From: Acidovorax sp. Leaf78
GTDB taxonomy: Bacteria > Pseudomonadota > Gammaproteobacteria > Burkholderiales > Burkholderiaceae_C
Direction: 5' to 3'
Assembly (NCBI RefSeq): GCF_001422735.1
Contig: NZ_LMLZ01000021.1
Coordinates: forward strand, 380,184 to 444,183
DNA: 64,000 nt
Within the stretch, counting starts at the first letter, position 1. Each line of letters starts with the position of its first letter. The notes below the pieces were generated by a model. The model had not been told where the DNA came from. It saw only the letters and a list, made by a program, of their open reading frames with translations, and ran no database searches. Shown here one piece after another: positions 1-8,209 of this stretch. A program made the translations under genes and the position numbers.

Positions 1-365
1 AACCATTCGATATAGCTGGCGGCGTAGGCCACCTCGCCCTGGCCTTCGGCCAAGGGTTTGCCCTGCTCCAGCGAGATCAGCTTGCCCAGGTCGTCCTGGT
101 GGGCCACCACCAGATCGTTCCAGCGCTTGATGATGGCGGCGCGCTGTTTGGCGGGTACCTTCTTCCATGCCGGGAAAGCGGCGTGCGCGGCTTCCAGCGC
201 GGCCAGCGCCTCGGCAGCGCCGGAGTCAGGAACGCGGGTGATCGTCTCGCCGGTGGCGGGGTCGGTGACGGCAAAGCGCGCTGTAGCGGTGTCGGTCCAG
301 GCGCCGGCAATGAAGTTGGCGTTGCGGATCAGGTCGTGGCGGGTGAGGGCAAGGGTCTGTGGCAT
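1..365 (-). CDS. gabD: Succinate-semialdehyde dehydrogenase GabD, N-terminal part (cut by window edge)
   Basis: GabD oxidises succinate semialdehyde to succinate with NAD(P)+, the exit step of GABA and putrescine breakdown in the cytoplasm. Only the first 121 residues lie in the window; the frame stays open to base 1. Visible are the aldehyde-dehydrogenase N-terminal strand FIAGAW (residues 18-23), the FPAWKKV helix start (64-70) and the ISLEQGKPLAEGQGEV block (97-112) typical of GabD. The catalytic Glu and Cys lie outside the window. The start is ATG 365; no good Shine-Dalgarno precedes it. It lies about 310 bases downstream of the peptide-type ABC operon on the same strand, which fits an amine or GABA catabolic locus. 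Another semialdehyde dehydrogenase specificity cannot be excluded from this fragment. Confidence 0.85.
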   Translation of the reverse strand, partial: MPQTLALTRHDLIRNANFIAGAWTDTATARFAVTDPATGETITRVPDSGAAEALAALEAAHAAFPAWKKVPAKQRAAIIKRWNDLVVAHQDDLGKLISLEQGKPLAEGQGEVAYAASYIEW

Positions 366-675
366 GGGGTTGCGGGCGTGGTGTGTGGCACAGGGTGCGG
401 GCGTGGGCGATGGGCTTGGATGGCGGGCGTGGTTAGTGCACTTGGGTTCGGGCTTGGGATGACCGTCGAATGGTTTTAAGCGAACAGTTACGAGCGTCAA
501 TAGGGGCACAGGACTGCCGTGATGGGCAGACATGCGAATGAAATTGGCACCTACCGCGCTCCTGTAGAGCGCTACCAGCTATAAAAAAAGGAGCACTACC
601 GCCTAGCCATCGCTGCAGCGCCCGCACCGGCAAGGCGCAACTTGCGGTCATGCGTCTAGGCAGGCGTTCAGACCT
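366..675. other. 310-base gap between gabD and the ABC ATPase gene
   Basis: No gene is supported here. The part nearest gabD (367-460) is strongly G/T-rich on the plus strand and holds three copies of a decamer (separate entry). Around 571-600 is a degenerate copy of the AGCGCTAGCAGCTAT-type repeat found elsewhere in the window, followed by seven A residues, which would be a T tract for the minus-strand operon; I could not fold a clean terminator stem next to it. The gabD promoter must lie in this stretch if gabD is not read through from the ABC operon. Confidence 0.5.
372..432 (-). repeat. Three direct decamer repeats in the gabD leader
   Basis: The decamer GCGGGCGTGG (CCACGCCCGC in the direction of gabD) occurs exactly at 372-381, 397-406 and 423-432, 25 and 26 bases apart, starting 7 bases before the gabD start codon. 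The regular spacing, slightly over two helical turns, could reflect a repeated protein-binding site in the leader. It may also be simple compositional drift in a G/T-rich stretch. The repeats are seen; the role is inference. Confidence 0.4.
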
Positions 676-2331
676 TCAGGCGGTCGAGGCGGCCGCAGGA
701 GCCACGCCCACCGCAGCGCCGCGCTCTGCGTCACGCTCATCCAGCCAGCCCTGGCGCAGCTCGGGCACCGACCGTGCCAGCAGCTCGAAGTACGGGTGGT
801 GCGGCCCGCTGTCGAAGTTGGCACGGGCCAGCTGATCGAGCTTGCGGCCGTGCTGCATGACGATGATCTCGTCGCACACCGCACGCACGGTGTGCAGGTC
901 GTGGCTGATGAACAAATAGGACACGCCCAACTCGCGCCGCAGGTCCGCCATCAGGTCCAGCACGGCAGCCCCCACCACCGTGTCCAGCGCCGACGTCACC
1001 TCGTCGCACAGGATCAGGTCCGGTTCTGCGGCCAGGGCGCGCGCCAGATTCACCCGCTGCTTTTGCCCGCCCGACAGCCCGCCGGGCAAGCGCTGCGCCA
1101 CCGCGTGCGGCAGGCGCACCAGGTCGAGCAGTTCATGGATGCGGCGCTGCAACGCGTCGCCCTGCAGGCCTTTGTAGAACTGCAGGGGGCGTGCCAGGAT
1201 GCGCTCGATGGTTTGCGATGGGTTCAGCGCCGTGTCGGCCATCTGGAACACGATCTGGATGCGGCGCAGCTCGTCCCTGGTGCGGTGGCGCAGCTCGGGC
1301 TGCAGCTCGCGGTGGTGGAACAGCACGCTGCCCTTGCACGGCGCCACCAACCCCGCGATGGCGCGGGCCAGCGTGGTCTTGCCCGACCCGGACTCGCCGA
1401 TCACGCCGATGGCCTGGCCCCGATGCAGCTTGAAGCTGATGTCCTCAAGAATCAGCGTGGCAGGCTGGCCCTGCGCATCCGTGGCACCGTAACCGGCAGA
1501 AAGGTTGCGCACTTCCAGCAGCAGTTCACCCTCGCCCTTGCAATGCCCGGCCACGCGTGGTGTGGGGAGTGCCGCCGCCAGCAAGCTTTGCGTGTAGCAG
1601 TGCGTGGGCGCCTGCAGGATGTGCGCGGTGGTGTTGATCTCCTGCGTCTGCCCGCCGCGCAGCACCAGGATGTGGTCAGCCATCTGCGCGACCACGGCCA
1701 GGTCGTGGCTCACGTACACCGCGGTGGTCCGCCGCTCCCGCACCACGCGGCGAAACGCGCGCAGCACCTCGATCTGGGTGGTCACATCCAGCGCCGTGGT
1801 GGGCTCGTCGAGGATGACCACGTCGGGGTCGGTGATCAGCGCCATGGCCGCCATCAGGCGCTGCAGCTGCCCGCCCGACACCTGGTGCGGATAGCGCTGG
1901 CCTATGGTTTCAGGGTTTGGCAGGGCCAGTTCGGCGAACAGCTGCACCGCCTTGGCTTCGGCCTCGGCACGGGGCATGGTGCCGTGGATGCGCGTGGGCT
2001 CCACCACCTGGTCCAGAATGGTGCGCGACGGGTTGAACGACGCCGCTGCGCTCTGCGCGATGTACGACACCGTGCGCCCGCGCAGCGCCCGCTGGCCTGC
2101 GGGCGACAGGTTGAGCACATCGGTGTCGCCGATGTGCACACTGCCCCCTGCGATGGTGCAGCCGTAGCGGGCAAAGCCCATCAGTGCCAGCGCCGTCGTG
2201 GTCTTGCCCGAGCCCGACTCGCCGATCAGCGCCAGCACTTCGCCGGGCTCGATGGCAAAGCTGAGGCGGTCCACCAGCGTCTGCCCGCCGGCGGTGATGT
2301 GCAGGTCCTTGACCACCACAGAAGCGCCCAT
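676..2331 (-). CDS. Peptide/nickel-type ABC transporter, fused double ATP-binding protein (DppD-DppF type)
   Basis: A 551-residue fusion of two ABC ATPases that powers the two permeases encoded just upstream. The first half has Walker A GESGSGKTT (37-45), the signature VSGGQ (151-155) and Walker B VVILDEP (171-177). The second half repeats this with Walker A GESGSGKTT near 312-320 and LSGGQKQR near residue 420 followed by LILCDE. Single-chain double ATPases of this type are known in the family (for example GsiA). I chose ATG 2331 because it follows the permease stop with one base between (TGA-C-ATG), giving translational coupling; an upstream in-frame start would overlap the permease. It is the last gene of the minus-strand operon before gabD. 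The substrate is unknown; the neighbouring amine-oxidising enzymes suggest a peptide-like or opine-like nitrogen compound. Confidence 0.9.
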   Translation of the reverse strand: MGASVVVKDLHITAGGQTLVDRLSFAIEPGEVLALIGESGSGKTTTALALMGFARYGCTIAGGSVHIGDTDVLNLSPAGQRALRGRTVSYIAQSAAASFNPSRTILDQVVEPTRIHGTMPRAEAEAKAVQLFAELALPNPETIGQRYPHQVSGGQLQRLMAAMALITDPDVVILDEPTTALDVTTQIEVLRAFRRVVRERRTTAVYVSHDLAVVAQMADHILVLRGGQTQEINTTAHILQAPTHCYTQSLLAAALPTPRVAGHCKGEGELLLEVRNLSAGYGATDAQGQPATLILEDISFKLHRGQAIGVIGESGSGKTTLARAIAGLVAPCKGSVLFHHRELQPELRHRTRDELRRIQIVFQMADTALNPSQTIERILARPLQFYKGLQGDALQRRIHELLDLVRLPHAVAQRLPGGLSGGQKQRVNLARALAAEPDLILCDEVTSALDTVVGAAVLDLMADLRRELGVSYLFISHDLHTVRAVCDEIIVMQHGRKLDQLARANFDSGPHHPYFELLARSVPELRQGWLDERDAERGAAVGVAPAAASTA

Positions 2332-2332
2332 G

Positions 2333-3220
2333 TCAGCACCTTCCCCGCGCACGGGCAGACCGGCCCGGCAGGTTGTCGATCACCAGGTTGACGGCGATGG
2401 TAAGGCTGGCAATGGCGAGTGCCGGTGCGATCACCGAGGCGCCTGCATCGGGCAGGGCGCCGATGTTCTCCCGCACCAGCGAGCCCCAGTCTGCAGCAGG
2501 CGGCTGAATGCCCAGCCCCAGAAAGCTCAGGCTGGCCAGAAGCAACACCACGTAGACGAAGCGCAGGCCCAAGTCGGCCAGCATGGGGCCCAGGATGTTG
2601 GGCAGTATCTCGCGCAGCATGATGTACAGCGTGCTCTCGCCCCGGGTGCGGGCCACCGTCACGTAGTCGAGCTCGTTGATGTTGACGGCCAGAGACCGGG
2701 CGATGCGGTAGGCGCCCGGCACGTAGATGAGTGCCGCCGTGAACACCAGCATGCCCACCGAAGAGCCAAACCCCGCCACCAGCACCAGCGCAAACATCTT
2801 GCTGGGGATGGACGTGAGCGTATCGAGCAGCCGGCTCAGTACGCTGTCCACCACCGTACCGCTAGCGGCGGCCAGCAGGGCCAGCACCGTCCCTGTGGCG
2901 CTGGCCACCAGCGTGGCGACCAGTGCCACGCCCACGGTGTAGCGGGCCCCCTGCACCACCCGCACCAGCATGTCGCGGCCCAGATAGTCGGTGCCCAGCC
3001 AGTGGGTGGCATTGATGGGGCCATAGACGACCGATGCCTGCAGATCCACCAGGTGGCGCGGCAGCAGCCAGGGCCCTGCCAGCGCCGCCACCAGCCAAAG
3101 CAGCAGGACCAGCAGCCCCACACTGCCAGCCCAGCCGAAGCCGGCCAGCCAGTGGCGCGCAGCGCTTCGGCCACGCACGGCATCGGCCGAAGCCGTGCGT
3201 GCAGGAGGGCTGGTGTCCAT
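2333..3220 (-). CDS. Peptide-type ABC transporter permease (DppC family)
   Basis: A 295-residue inner-membrane permease of the DppC/OppC family. The first membrane segment lies around residues 30-55 (VGLLVLLLWLVAALAG), followed by a periplasmic stretch with the DppC-type sequence INATHWLGTDYLGRDMLVRV, then the membrane core. The permease EAA-type loop is visible as TVARTRGESTLYIMLREILP. It pairs with the DppB-type permease 24 bases upstream and is coupled to the ATPase gene downstream. Substrate specificity cannot be read from the permease. Confidence 0.9.
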   Translation of the reverse strand: MDTSPPARTASADAVRGRSAARHWLAGFGWAGSVGLLVLLLWLVAALAGPWLLPRHLVDLQASVVYGPINATHWLGTDYLGRDMLVRVVQGARYTVGVALVATLVASATGTVLALLAAASGTVVDSVLSRLLDTLTSIPSKMFALVLVAGFGSSVGMLVFTAALIYVPGAYRIARSLAVNINELDYVTVARTRGESTLYIMLREILPNILGPMLADLGLRFVYVVLLLASLSFLGLGIQPPAADWGSLVRENIGALPDAGASVIAPALAIASLTIAVNLVIDNLPGRSARARGRC

Positions 3221-3244
3221 GGTGCGGTCCTCGCTCGGTAGGGG

Positions 3245-4201
3245 TCAGCGGTGCCGCAGGCGCGGGTTGGCGACGATGCCGCACACGTCGGCCAGCGTGA
3301 CCAGCACCAGGTAGCCGGTGCAAAAAATCATGGCGCAGGTCTGCACCAGCGGCATGTCGCGCTGGGTCACGCCATCGACCATCAGCTTGGCAATGCCCGG
3401 GTAGTTGAAGATGGTTTCGATCACGATCACGCCGCCCAGCAGGTACGACAGCGACAACGCCACCGCGTTGGCGATCGGCCCCACCGCGTTGGGCAGCGCG
3501 TGGACCAGCACCATGCGCAAGGGCGACGCCCCCTTGAGCCGCACCATCTCGATGTAGGGCGCCTCCAGCTGGTCGATGACCGCGGCACGGGTCATGCGCA
3601 TCATCTGCGCCACGATCACGCAGCACAGGCTGAGCACCGGCATGGCAAACGCACGCAGCATCTGGCCCACGGATTCGATATCGCTCACATACGACAGCGC
3701 AGGCAGCCAGCGCAGTTGCACCGCGAACACCAGCACGGCCAGCGTGGCCACCAGAAATTCGGGCACGGACACCACCGCCACCGACAGGTTGGACGCAATC
3801 CGGTCCAGCCACGACCCACGCCACACTGCCGAGGAGATACCCAGCGCCAATGCGATGGGTACGGAGAAAAGCGCCGTCACCGCCGCCAGCAGCAGTGAAT
3901 TGGGCAGCCTGCTGGCCACCAGGTCGCCGACCGGCATCTGGGTGGTGGCCGACTGCCCGAGATCGCCGCGCACCACGCCCCACAGCCACCGCAGGTAGCG
4001 CGTGGGCGCCGGTACATCGAGGCCCATCTGGGCGCGCAACGCGGCCAGCGCGTCGGGCGTCGCGTCCTGCCCCAGTTGCTCCTGGGCGGCATCGCCCGGC
4101 AGCACCGCCGTGATCGCAAACACGATGACCGACACCGCCAGCAGCGAAAGCAACGCAAACAGCAGGCGTTTGGCCAACAGCGAGAGGATCACACGGTTCA
4201 T
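3245..4201 (-). CDS. Peptide-type ABC transporter permease (DppB family)
   Basis: A 318-residue permease with an N-terminal membrane segment (LLFALLSLLAVSVIVFAITAV), a long periplasmic loop carrying the DppB-like DALAALRAQMGLDVP, and a core of about five more helices. The EAA loop reads MVRLKGASPLRMVLVHALPN. The start is ATG 4201, 36 bases after the binding-protein gene. It would form the heterodimeric membrane pore with the DppC-type protein. Confidence 0.9.
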   Translation of the reverse strand: MNRVILSLLAKRLLFALLSLLAVSVIVFAITAVLPGDAAQEQLGQDATPDALAALRAQMGLDVPAPTRYLRWLWGVVRGDLGQSATTQMPVGDLVASRLPNSLLLAAVTALFSVPIALALGISSAVWRGSWLDRIASNLSVAVVSVPEFLVATLAVLVFAVQLRWLPALSYVSDIESVGQMLRAFAMPVLSLCCVIVAQMMRMTRAAVIDQLEAPYIEMVRLKGASPLRMVLVHALPNAVGPIANAVALSLSYLLGGVIVIETIFNYPGIAKLMVDGVTQRDMPLVQTCAMIFCTGYLVLVTLADVCGIVANPRLRHR

Positions 4202-4237
4202 GCGAAAGCTGGGGTGACGGTTGCCGGGTCGTGCGCG

Positions 4238-5857
4238 TCAGGCGTCCAGCCAGACGTGCTCGGCGAAAGAGTAGCCCATCAGCCCGCCCAATGGAATCGG
4301 AGACAAACCCTTGAGCTTGCTGGAGTGCCCGTCGATGCTGGCCAGGAACAGGGGAATACCGATACCCGCCTCGCCATGGATCATGGTCTGCATGTCGGCA
4401 TACATCTGCTTGCGCTTGGCCAGATCGGTCTCGGCCCGTGATGCCAGCAGCAACTGGTCGAACTGGGCGCTCTTCCAGCGGGATTCGTTCCACGCAGCAT
4501 CGGACTTGAAAAATTGCGTCAGGATCGTGTCGGCGCTCGGCCGGGGGTTGACGTTGCCGAAGCCCACCGGGCTGGTGAGCCAGTGGTTCGACCAGTAGCC
4601 GTCGGCGGGCATGCGTTTGATATCCAGGTCGATGCCGGCGCGCTGGGCCGACTGCTGCAGCAACAGCGCGATTTCGACAGAGTACATCGCGGCCGGTGAC
4701 ACCACCACCGGCACCTTGCCCGTCACGCCCGATTTCTGCAAGTGGAACTTGGCCCTGTCCAGGTCGTATGCACGCTGCGGCAGGCCTTTGAAGTGGAACC
4801 GGTTGGTGGGGTCGATGGGCTGGTCGTTGCCGAGCACGGCGTAGTCCAGCGCAATCGTCTTCTTCATCTGCTCGCGGTCGAACAGATGCTTCATGCCGAG
4901 CACGAAGTCGGGATTCATGCCCGGCCCCACGTCCTTGCGCATGATGAGGTCGGAGTACTGGCCTGACTGGGTGGTGAAGACGGCGTAGCCCGGCGTGCCG
5001 CTCACACGCGCCACGGCGCGCGGGTTGATCGAGGCCACCAGGTCCATGCCGCCAGACAGCAGCGCATTCACGCGGGCGCTTTCATCGCCGATACCCACAA
5101 ACTCGATCTCGTCCAGGTAGGGTTTGCCGGGCTTCCAGTACGCCCCGTTGCGCACCACCAGCGAGCGCACGCCCGGCTTGAATTCCTTGAGCTTGTACGG
5201 CCCGGTGCCGATACCGGCATTGAAGTCGGTGGTGCCGTCCTTGACGATGTGAAAGTGGAAGGTTCCCAGGATGACCGGCAGGTCCGAATTGGGCGCCGAC
5301 AGCACGATGGTGACTTCGTTCGGCCCACTGGCGCGCACCGATTCGATCTGCTCGGCCAGCACCTTGGCTTTGGAGGCCGTGGCCGGGTCTTTGTGGCGCT
5401 GGATGGAGAACACCACGTCGGCCGGCGTCAGGGCCTTGCCGTCATGGAACACCACGCCCTTGCGCAGGGTGAACACCCAGGTCTTGGCGTCCTGCGTGGC
5501 GAACGACTCCGCCAGCGCAGGCTGGGGGGTGAGCGAGGCATCGAGCACCGTGAGCCCGTTGTAGAGCATGGTCCCACGCGAGTAGTCCGTCTGGTTGGAC
5601 TGCTTGGCGGGGTCGAGCGTGTCGGTGGCCGCGGCCGTTGCGCCTGCCACGCGGATGCGCCCGCCCCGCTTCGGTGTCTGGGCGTGGGCCGTCATGGCCA
5701 GCCCGGCGATGCTGCCGGCCACCGTGGCCTGCATGCCGCAGGCTGCCAGCATGGCCAGCACGTCGCGCCGCGAAGCGCCCCGGCGCAGCGAGTCCATCAC
5801 ACGAAGGCTTTCACGGGAACCGACAAGTTGCTCGAACTGGTGGTGGCTATCGCTCAT
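4238..5857 (-). CDS. Peptide-type ABC transporter solute-binding protein (family 5), probable Tat export
   Basis: A 539-residue periplasmic receptor of the DppA/OppA/NikA family. The N-terminus is unusually long: about 28 residues precede SRRDVLAML, which with the hydrophobic stretch to residue 60 (ending TAHAQ) reads as a twin-arginine signal. The mature protein starts near TPKRGGRIRVAGA and has the family pattern LTPQPALAESFATQDAKTW followed by FTLRKGVVFHDG. It is first in the transport half of the minus-strand operon, 103 bases after the flavin oxidoreductase gene. Tat export would imply folding in the cytoplasm, perhaps around a cofactor or ligand; this is inference. The ligand is unknown; amine, opine or small peptide fits the context. 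Confidence 0.9.
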   Translation of the reverse strand: MSDSHHQFEQLVGSRESLRVMDSLRRGASRRDVLAMLAACGMQATVAGSIAGLAMTAHAQTPKRGGRIRVAGATAAATDTLDPAKQSNQTDYSRGTMLYNGLTVLDASLTPQPALAESFATQDAKTWVFTLRKGVVFHDGKALTPADVVFSIQRHKDPATASKAKVLAEQIESVRASGPNEVTIVLSAPNSDLPVILGTFHFHIVKDGTTDFNAGIGTGPYKLKEFKPGVRSLVVRNGAYWKPGKPYLDEIEFVGIGDESARVNALLSGGMDLVASINPRAVARVSGTPGYAVFTTQSGQYSDLIMRKDVGPGMNPDFVLGMKHLFDREQMKKTIALDYAVLGNDQPIDPTNRFHFKGLPQRAYDLDRAKFHLQKSGVTGKVPVVVSPAAMYSVEIALLLQQSAQRAGIDLDIKRMPADGYWSNHWLTSPVGFGNVNPRPSADTILTQFFKSDAAWNESRWKSAQFDQLLLASRAETDLAKRKQMYADMQTMIHGEAGIGIPLFLASIDGHSSKLKGLSPIPLGGLMGYSFAEHVWLDA

Positions 5858-5960
5858 GGTGCAGCTCCTGGTTGAAAAGCAAGTGGGTGGAAATCGTTGG
5901 AGGGAAAGACAGACTGGCGAACTGATGACGCTGGGACTTCAGGGGTTCAGGCTTCTGGCC

Positions 5961-7253
5961 TCAGGCCAGCCGGTCCTTGAGCCGGTAGTACAGGCCCACG
6001 GCTGGCAGGAACCACGGCGGGCCGAAGTGCCCTGCAATGGCTGGCCACGCCCTGCCGCCCCATGGGTTGGCACTGGCATTGCCAGCCATCACGGCCGCCA
6101 TGCACTGACCCATGTGCACGGACATCTGGGTGCCATGACCGCTGTAGCCCATGGAATAGAACAGGCCATCGCGCTCGCCAGCGTGGGGCAGGCGGTCCTG
6201 CGTCATGTCCACCAGGCCGCCCCAGCAGTAGTCGAGCCGCACCGGGCCAAGCCTTGGGAAAATCTCGCTCAGGCCAGCCCGCAGGATCTCGCCACTGGCG
6301 GCATCCGACTGGGGACTGGAAATGGCAAAACGGGCACGTCCGCCAAAGACCAGCCGATGGTCGGCCGTGAGCCGAAAGTAATGGTGGATGTTGGCGATGG
6401 TGGTGTACGTCCTGCGGGCCGCCAGCAGGGCGCTGGCCCGGTCTTCGCCCAGCGGCTCCGTCACCACGATGAAGCTGCCGATGGGAACGATGCGCCGCCG
6501 CAACCAGCCAAAGCTGCCATAACCACCATGGCGCGACGCACCGGTTGCCAGAAGCACCTGGTCGGCCTTGACGACCCCATGCGCTGTGTGCAGCTTGTGC
6601 GTGCGCCCCTGCACCCGCTCCAGTCGGTCGACGCGGGCTCCAGTGTAGATCTCGGCACCCTTGCGCTGTGCAGCACGCGCCAGCCCCAGCGCAAACCGTC
6701 CCATGTGCATCTGCGCGCTGCGTTTGTACAGCAGGCCGCCATGAAAGCGGTCGCTCTGCACCTCGTCGCGTACGCGGGCGGCCGTGAGCACGTCCACATC
6801 GGTGTCGACGCCGTCTGCCACCAGCCGCTCTGCGCTGCGGTGCAGCGCCTCCATCTGCTGGGGCCGCGTTGCGAGCTTGAGCTTGCCGTGGCGCAAAAAG
6901 TCGCAGTCGATCGATTCCTCGCGCACCAGGCGGGCCACGGTGTCCACCGCATCGTCGTAGGCGTGGTACCAGGCCCGGGCCTGCTGCACGCCCACCCGCG
7001 CAGCCACGTCGGCATAGTCCACGGCCAGACCGTTGTTGACATGCCCTCCGTTGCGCCCCGATGCCTCAGGGGCCACGGTGGGCCCCGCTTCGAGCACGGC
7101 CACCGTGGCTCCATTGCGGGCCAGCTCCAGCGCTGCGGACAGGCCCGTGAACCCCGCCCCGACGATTGCCACGTCCACCTTGGCAGGCAGGCTGCGCCGT
7201 GCCTCGGCAGGCCATACCGGCAAAGCATCGTTCCAGTACGAGTCGAGCTTCAT
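5961..7253 (-). CDS. FAD-dependent amine/amino-acid oxidoreductase (DadA/PuuB-like)
   Basis: A 430-residue flavoprotein of the DAO family. The FAD Rossmann motif VGAGFTGLSAALELA starts near residue 31, followed by the acidic strand end VLEAG. The SGRNGGHVNNGL stretch near 64-75 is typical of the PuuB/OrdL group that oxidises gamma-glutamylputrescine and similar secondary amines. The C-terminal substrate-domain sequence YCWGGLVDMTQDRLPHAG and a later GYSGHGTQMSVHMGQ complete the fold. The expected product is an aldehyde, which the aldehyde dehydrogenase of the same operon could oxidise. The substrate cannot be fixed from sequence. Confidence 0.85.
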   Translation of the reverse strand: MKLDSYWNDALPVWPAEARRSLPAKVDVAIVGAGFTGLSAALELARNGATVAVLEAGPTVAPEASGRNGGHVNNGLAVDYADVAARVGVQQARAWYHAYDDAVDTVARLVREESIDCDFLRHGKLKLATRPQQMEALHRSAERLVADGVDTDVDVLTAARVRDEVQSDRFHGGLLYKRSAQMHMGRFALGLARAAQRKGAEIYTGARVDRLERVQGRTHKLHTAHGVVKADQVLLATGASRHGGYGSFGWLRRRIVPIGSFIVVTEPLGEDRASALLAARRTYTTIANIHHYFRLTADHRLVFGGRARFAISSPQSDAASGEILRAGLSEIFPRLGPVRLDYCWGGLVDMTQDRLPHAGERDGLFYSMGYSGHGTQMSVHMGQCMAAVMAGNASANPWGGRAWPAIAGHFGPPWFLPAVGLYYRLKDRLA

Positions 7254-7302
7254 ATCAGGCAGTGAGCATCAGCGACCAACGGCATGCGGCATCAAACACG
7301 GG

Positions 7303-7968
7303 TCAGAGGCCGACCACGCCCGCAAGACCGCCGATATCCTGGATCTCGGTATAGCGGTACGCAGGGTTGCCAGGGCCGTGCCCGCGGTTCACGAACACCT
7401 TGTTGACGATGCCGATGTCGTCGGCGGACATGAGGTCATAGCGCAGGCTGGACGAGACATGCAGGACGTCTTCCGGATTGCAGCCCAGCGAATCGAGCAT
7501 GTATTCGAACGGTTTGAGGCGCGGCTTGTAGGCCTGGGCTTGCTGGGCCGTGTACACCCGGTGGAAAGGCGCACCCAGCATGGCGACGTTTTTCTGGATC
7601 TGATCGTCCGAAGCGTTCGAGAGGATCACCAGCGGAATCTCCTTGGCCACCCTGGCCAAGCCTGCGGGCACATCGGCATGGGGGTCCCAGGTCGGGACGG
7701 CGTCGTAGTACTTTTGCCCGTCGGTGTCGAAATACTGAATCTTCCACTTCTTGCACAACCGGCGCACCGCATTCTTGAGGACCACCTCGTAGGGCTGCCA
7801 ATCACCCAGCACTTCGTCGAAGCGGTAGGCGGAGAAGTCAGCGATGAACTGGTCCATGCGCTCGGCCGGAACGCGGTCGGCGAACAGTTCACGCGTCATC
7901 TCCCCCATGCGAAAGCGCGTGAGCGTGCCGTAGCAGTCGAAAGTCACGTACTTGGGACGGAAAGTCAT
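7303..7968 (-). CDS. HAD superfamily hydrolase, haloacid dehalogenase type II-like
   Basis: A 221-residue HAD hydrolase. Motif I is TFDCYGTL (nucleophile Asp near residue 10), motif II LSNAS, motif III Lys in the YKPRLKPF stretch, motif IV SSSLRYDLMSADDIG. This is the L-2-haloacid dehalogenase subgroup, but in amine or opine catabolic operons such proteins may dephosphorylate or hydrolyse other small substrates. It lies 49 bases upstream of the flavin oxidoreductase and 241 bases after the aldehyde dehydrogenase, so it may have its own promoter. The substrate is unknown. Confidence 0.85.
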   Translation of the reverse strand: MTFRPKYVTFDCYGTLTRFRMGEMTRELFADRVPAERMDQFIADFSAYRFDEVLGDWQPYEVVLKNAVRRLCKKWKIQYFDTDGQKYYDAVPTWDPHADVPAGLARVAKEIPLVILSNASDDQIQKNVAMLGAPFHRVYTAQQAQAYKPRLKPFEYMLDSLGCNPEDVLHVSSSLRYDLMSADDIGIVNKVFVNRGHGPGNPAYRYTEIQDIGGLAGVVGL

Positions 7969-8209
7969 GGTTTCGAATCCTTGGGTTGTGCCGTCACGGG
8001 CCGGCGCGGGCCGCCTGCCTTACGCAGCATTTGCGACGGTGTCATGACCAAATGGTTGAAGGCCATTGAAGCACGCTGCTTGGCCGAGTTCATAGGGAAA
8101 TACGGGGCGAGACACGGGCAATCTGCGTTTTGCAGCACGACCGCAGCATGCAATGCTGTCTGCACCGACGCAGTGCATACCTGCACCTCTGCAACCCTTG
8201 CAGACACGG

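Noticed and set aside
796..2391. 531-codon open frame on the plus strand opposite the fused ATPase
   Set aside because: High GC makes long antisense frames common. The protein is His/Gln/Arg-rich without family motifs, while the minus strand has two intact ABC ATPase domains.
5595..7265. 556-codon open frame opposite the flavin oxidoreductase
   Set aside because: Composition is that of a shadow frame; the minus strand carries a clear DAO-family protein with FAD motif.
8157..8206. TGTCTGCA...TGCAGACA inverted repeat in the gap before the HAD gene
   Set aside because: Only 8-bp arms with a long spacing in a TGCA-rich stretch; could be chance.
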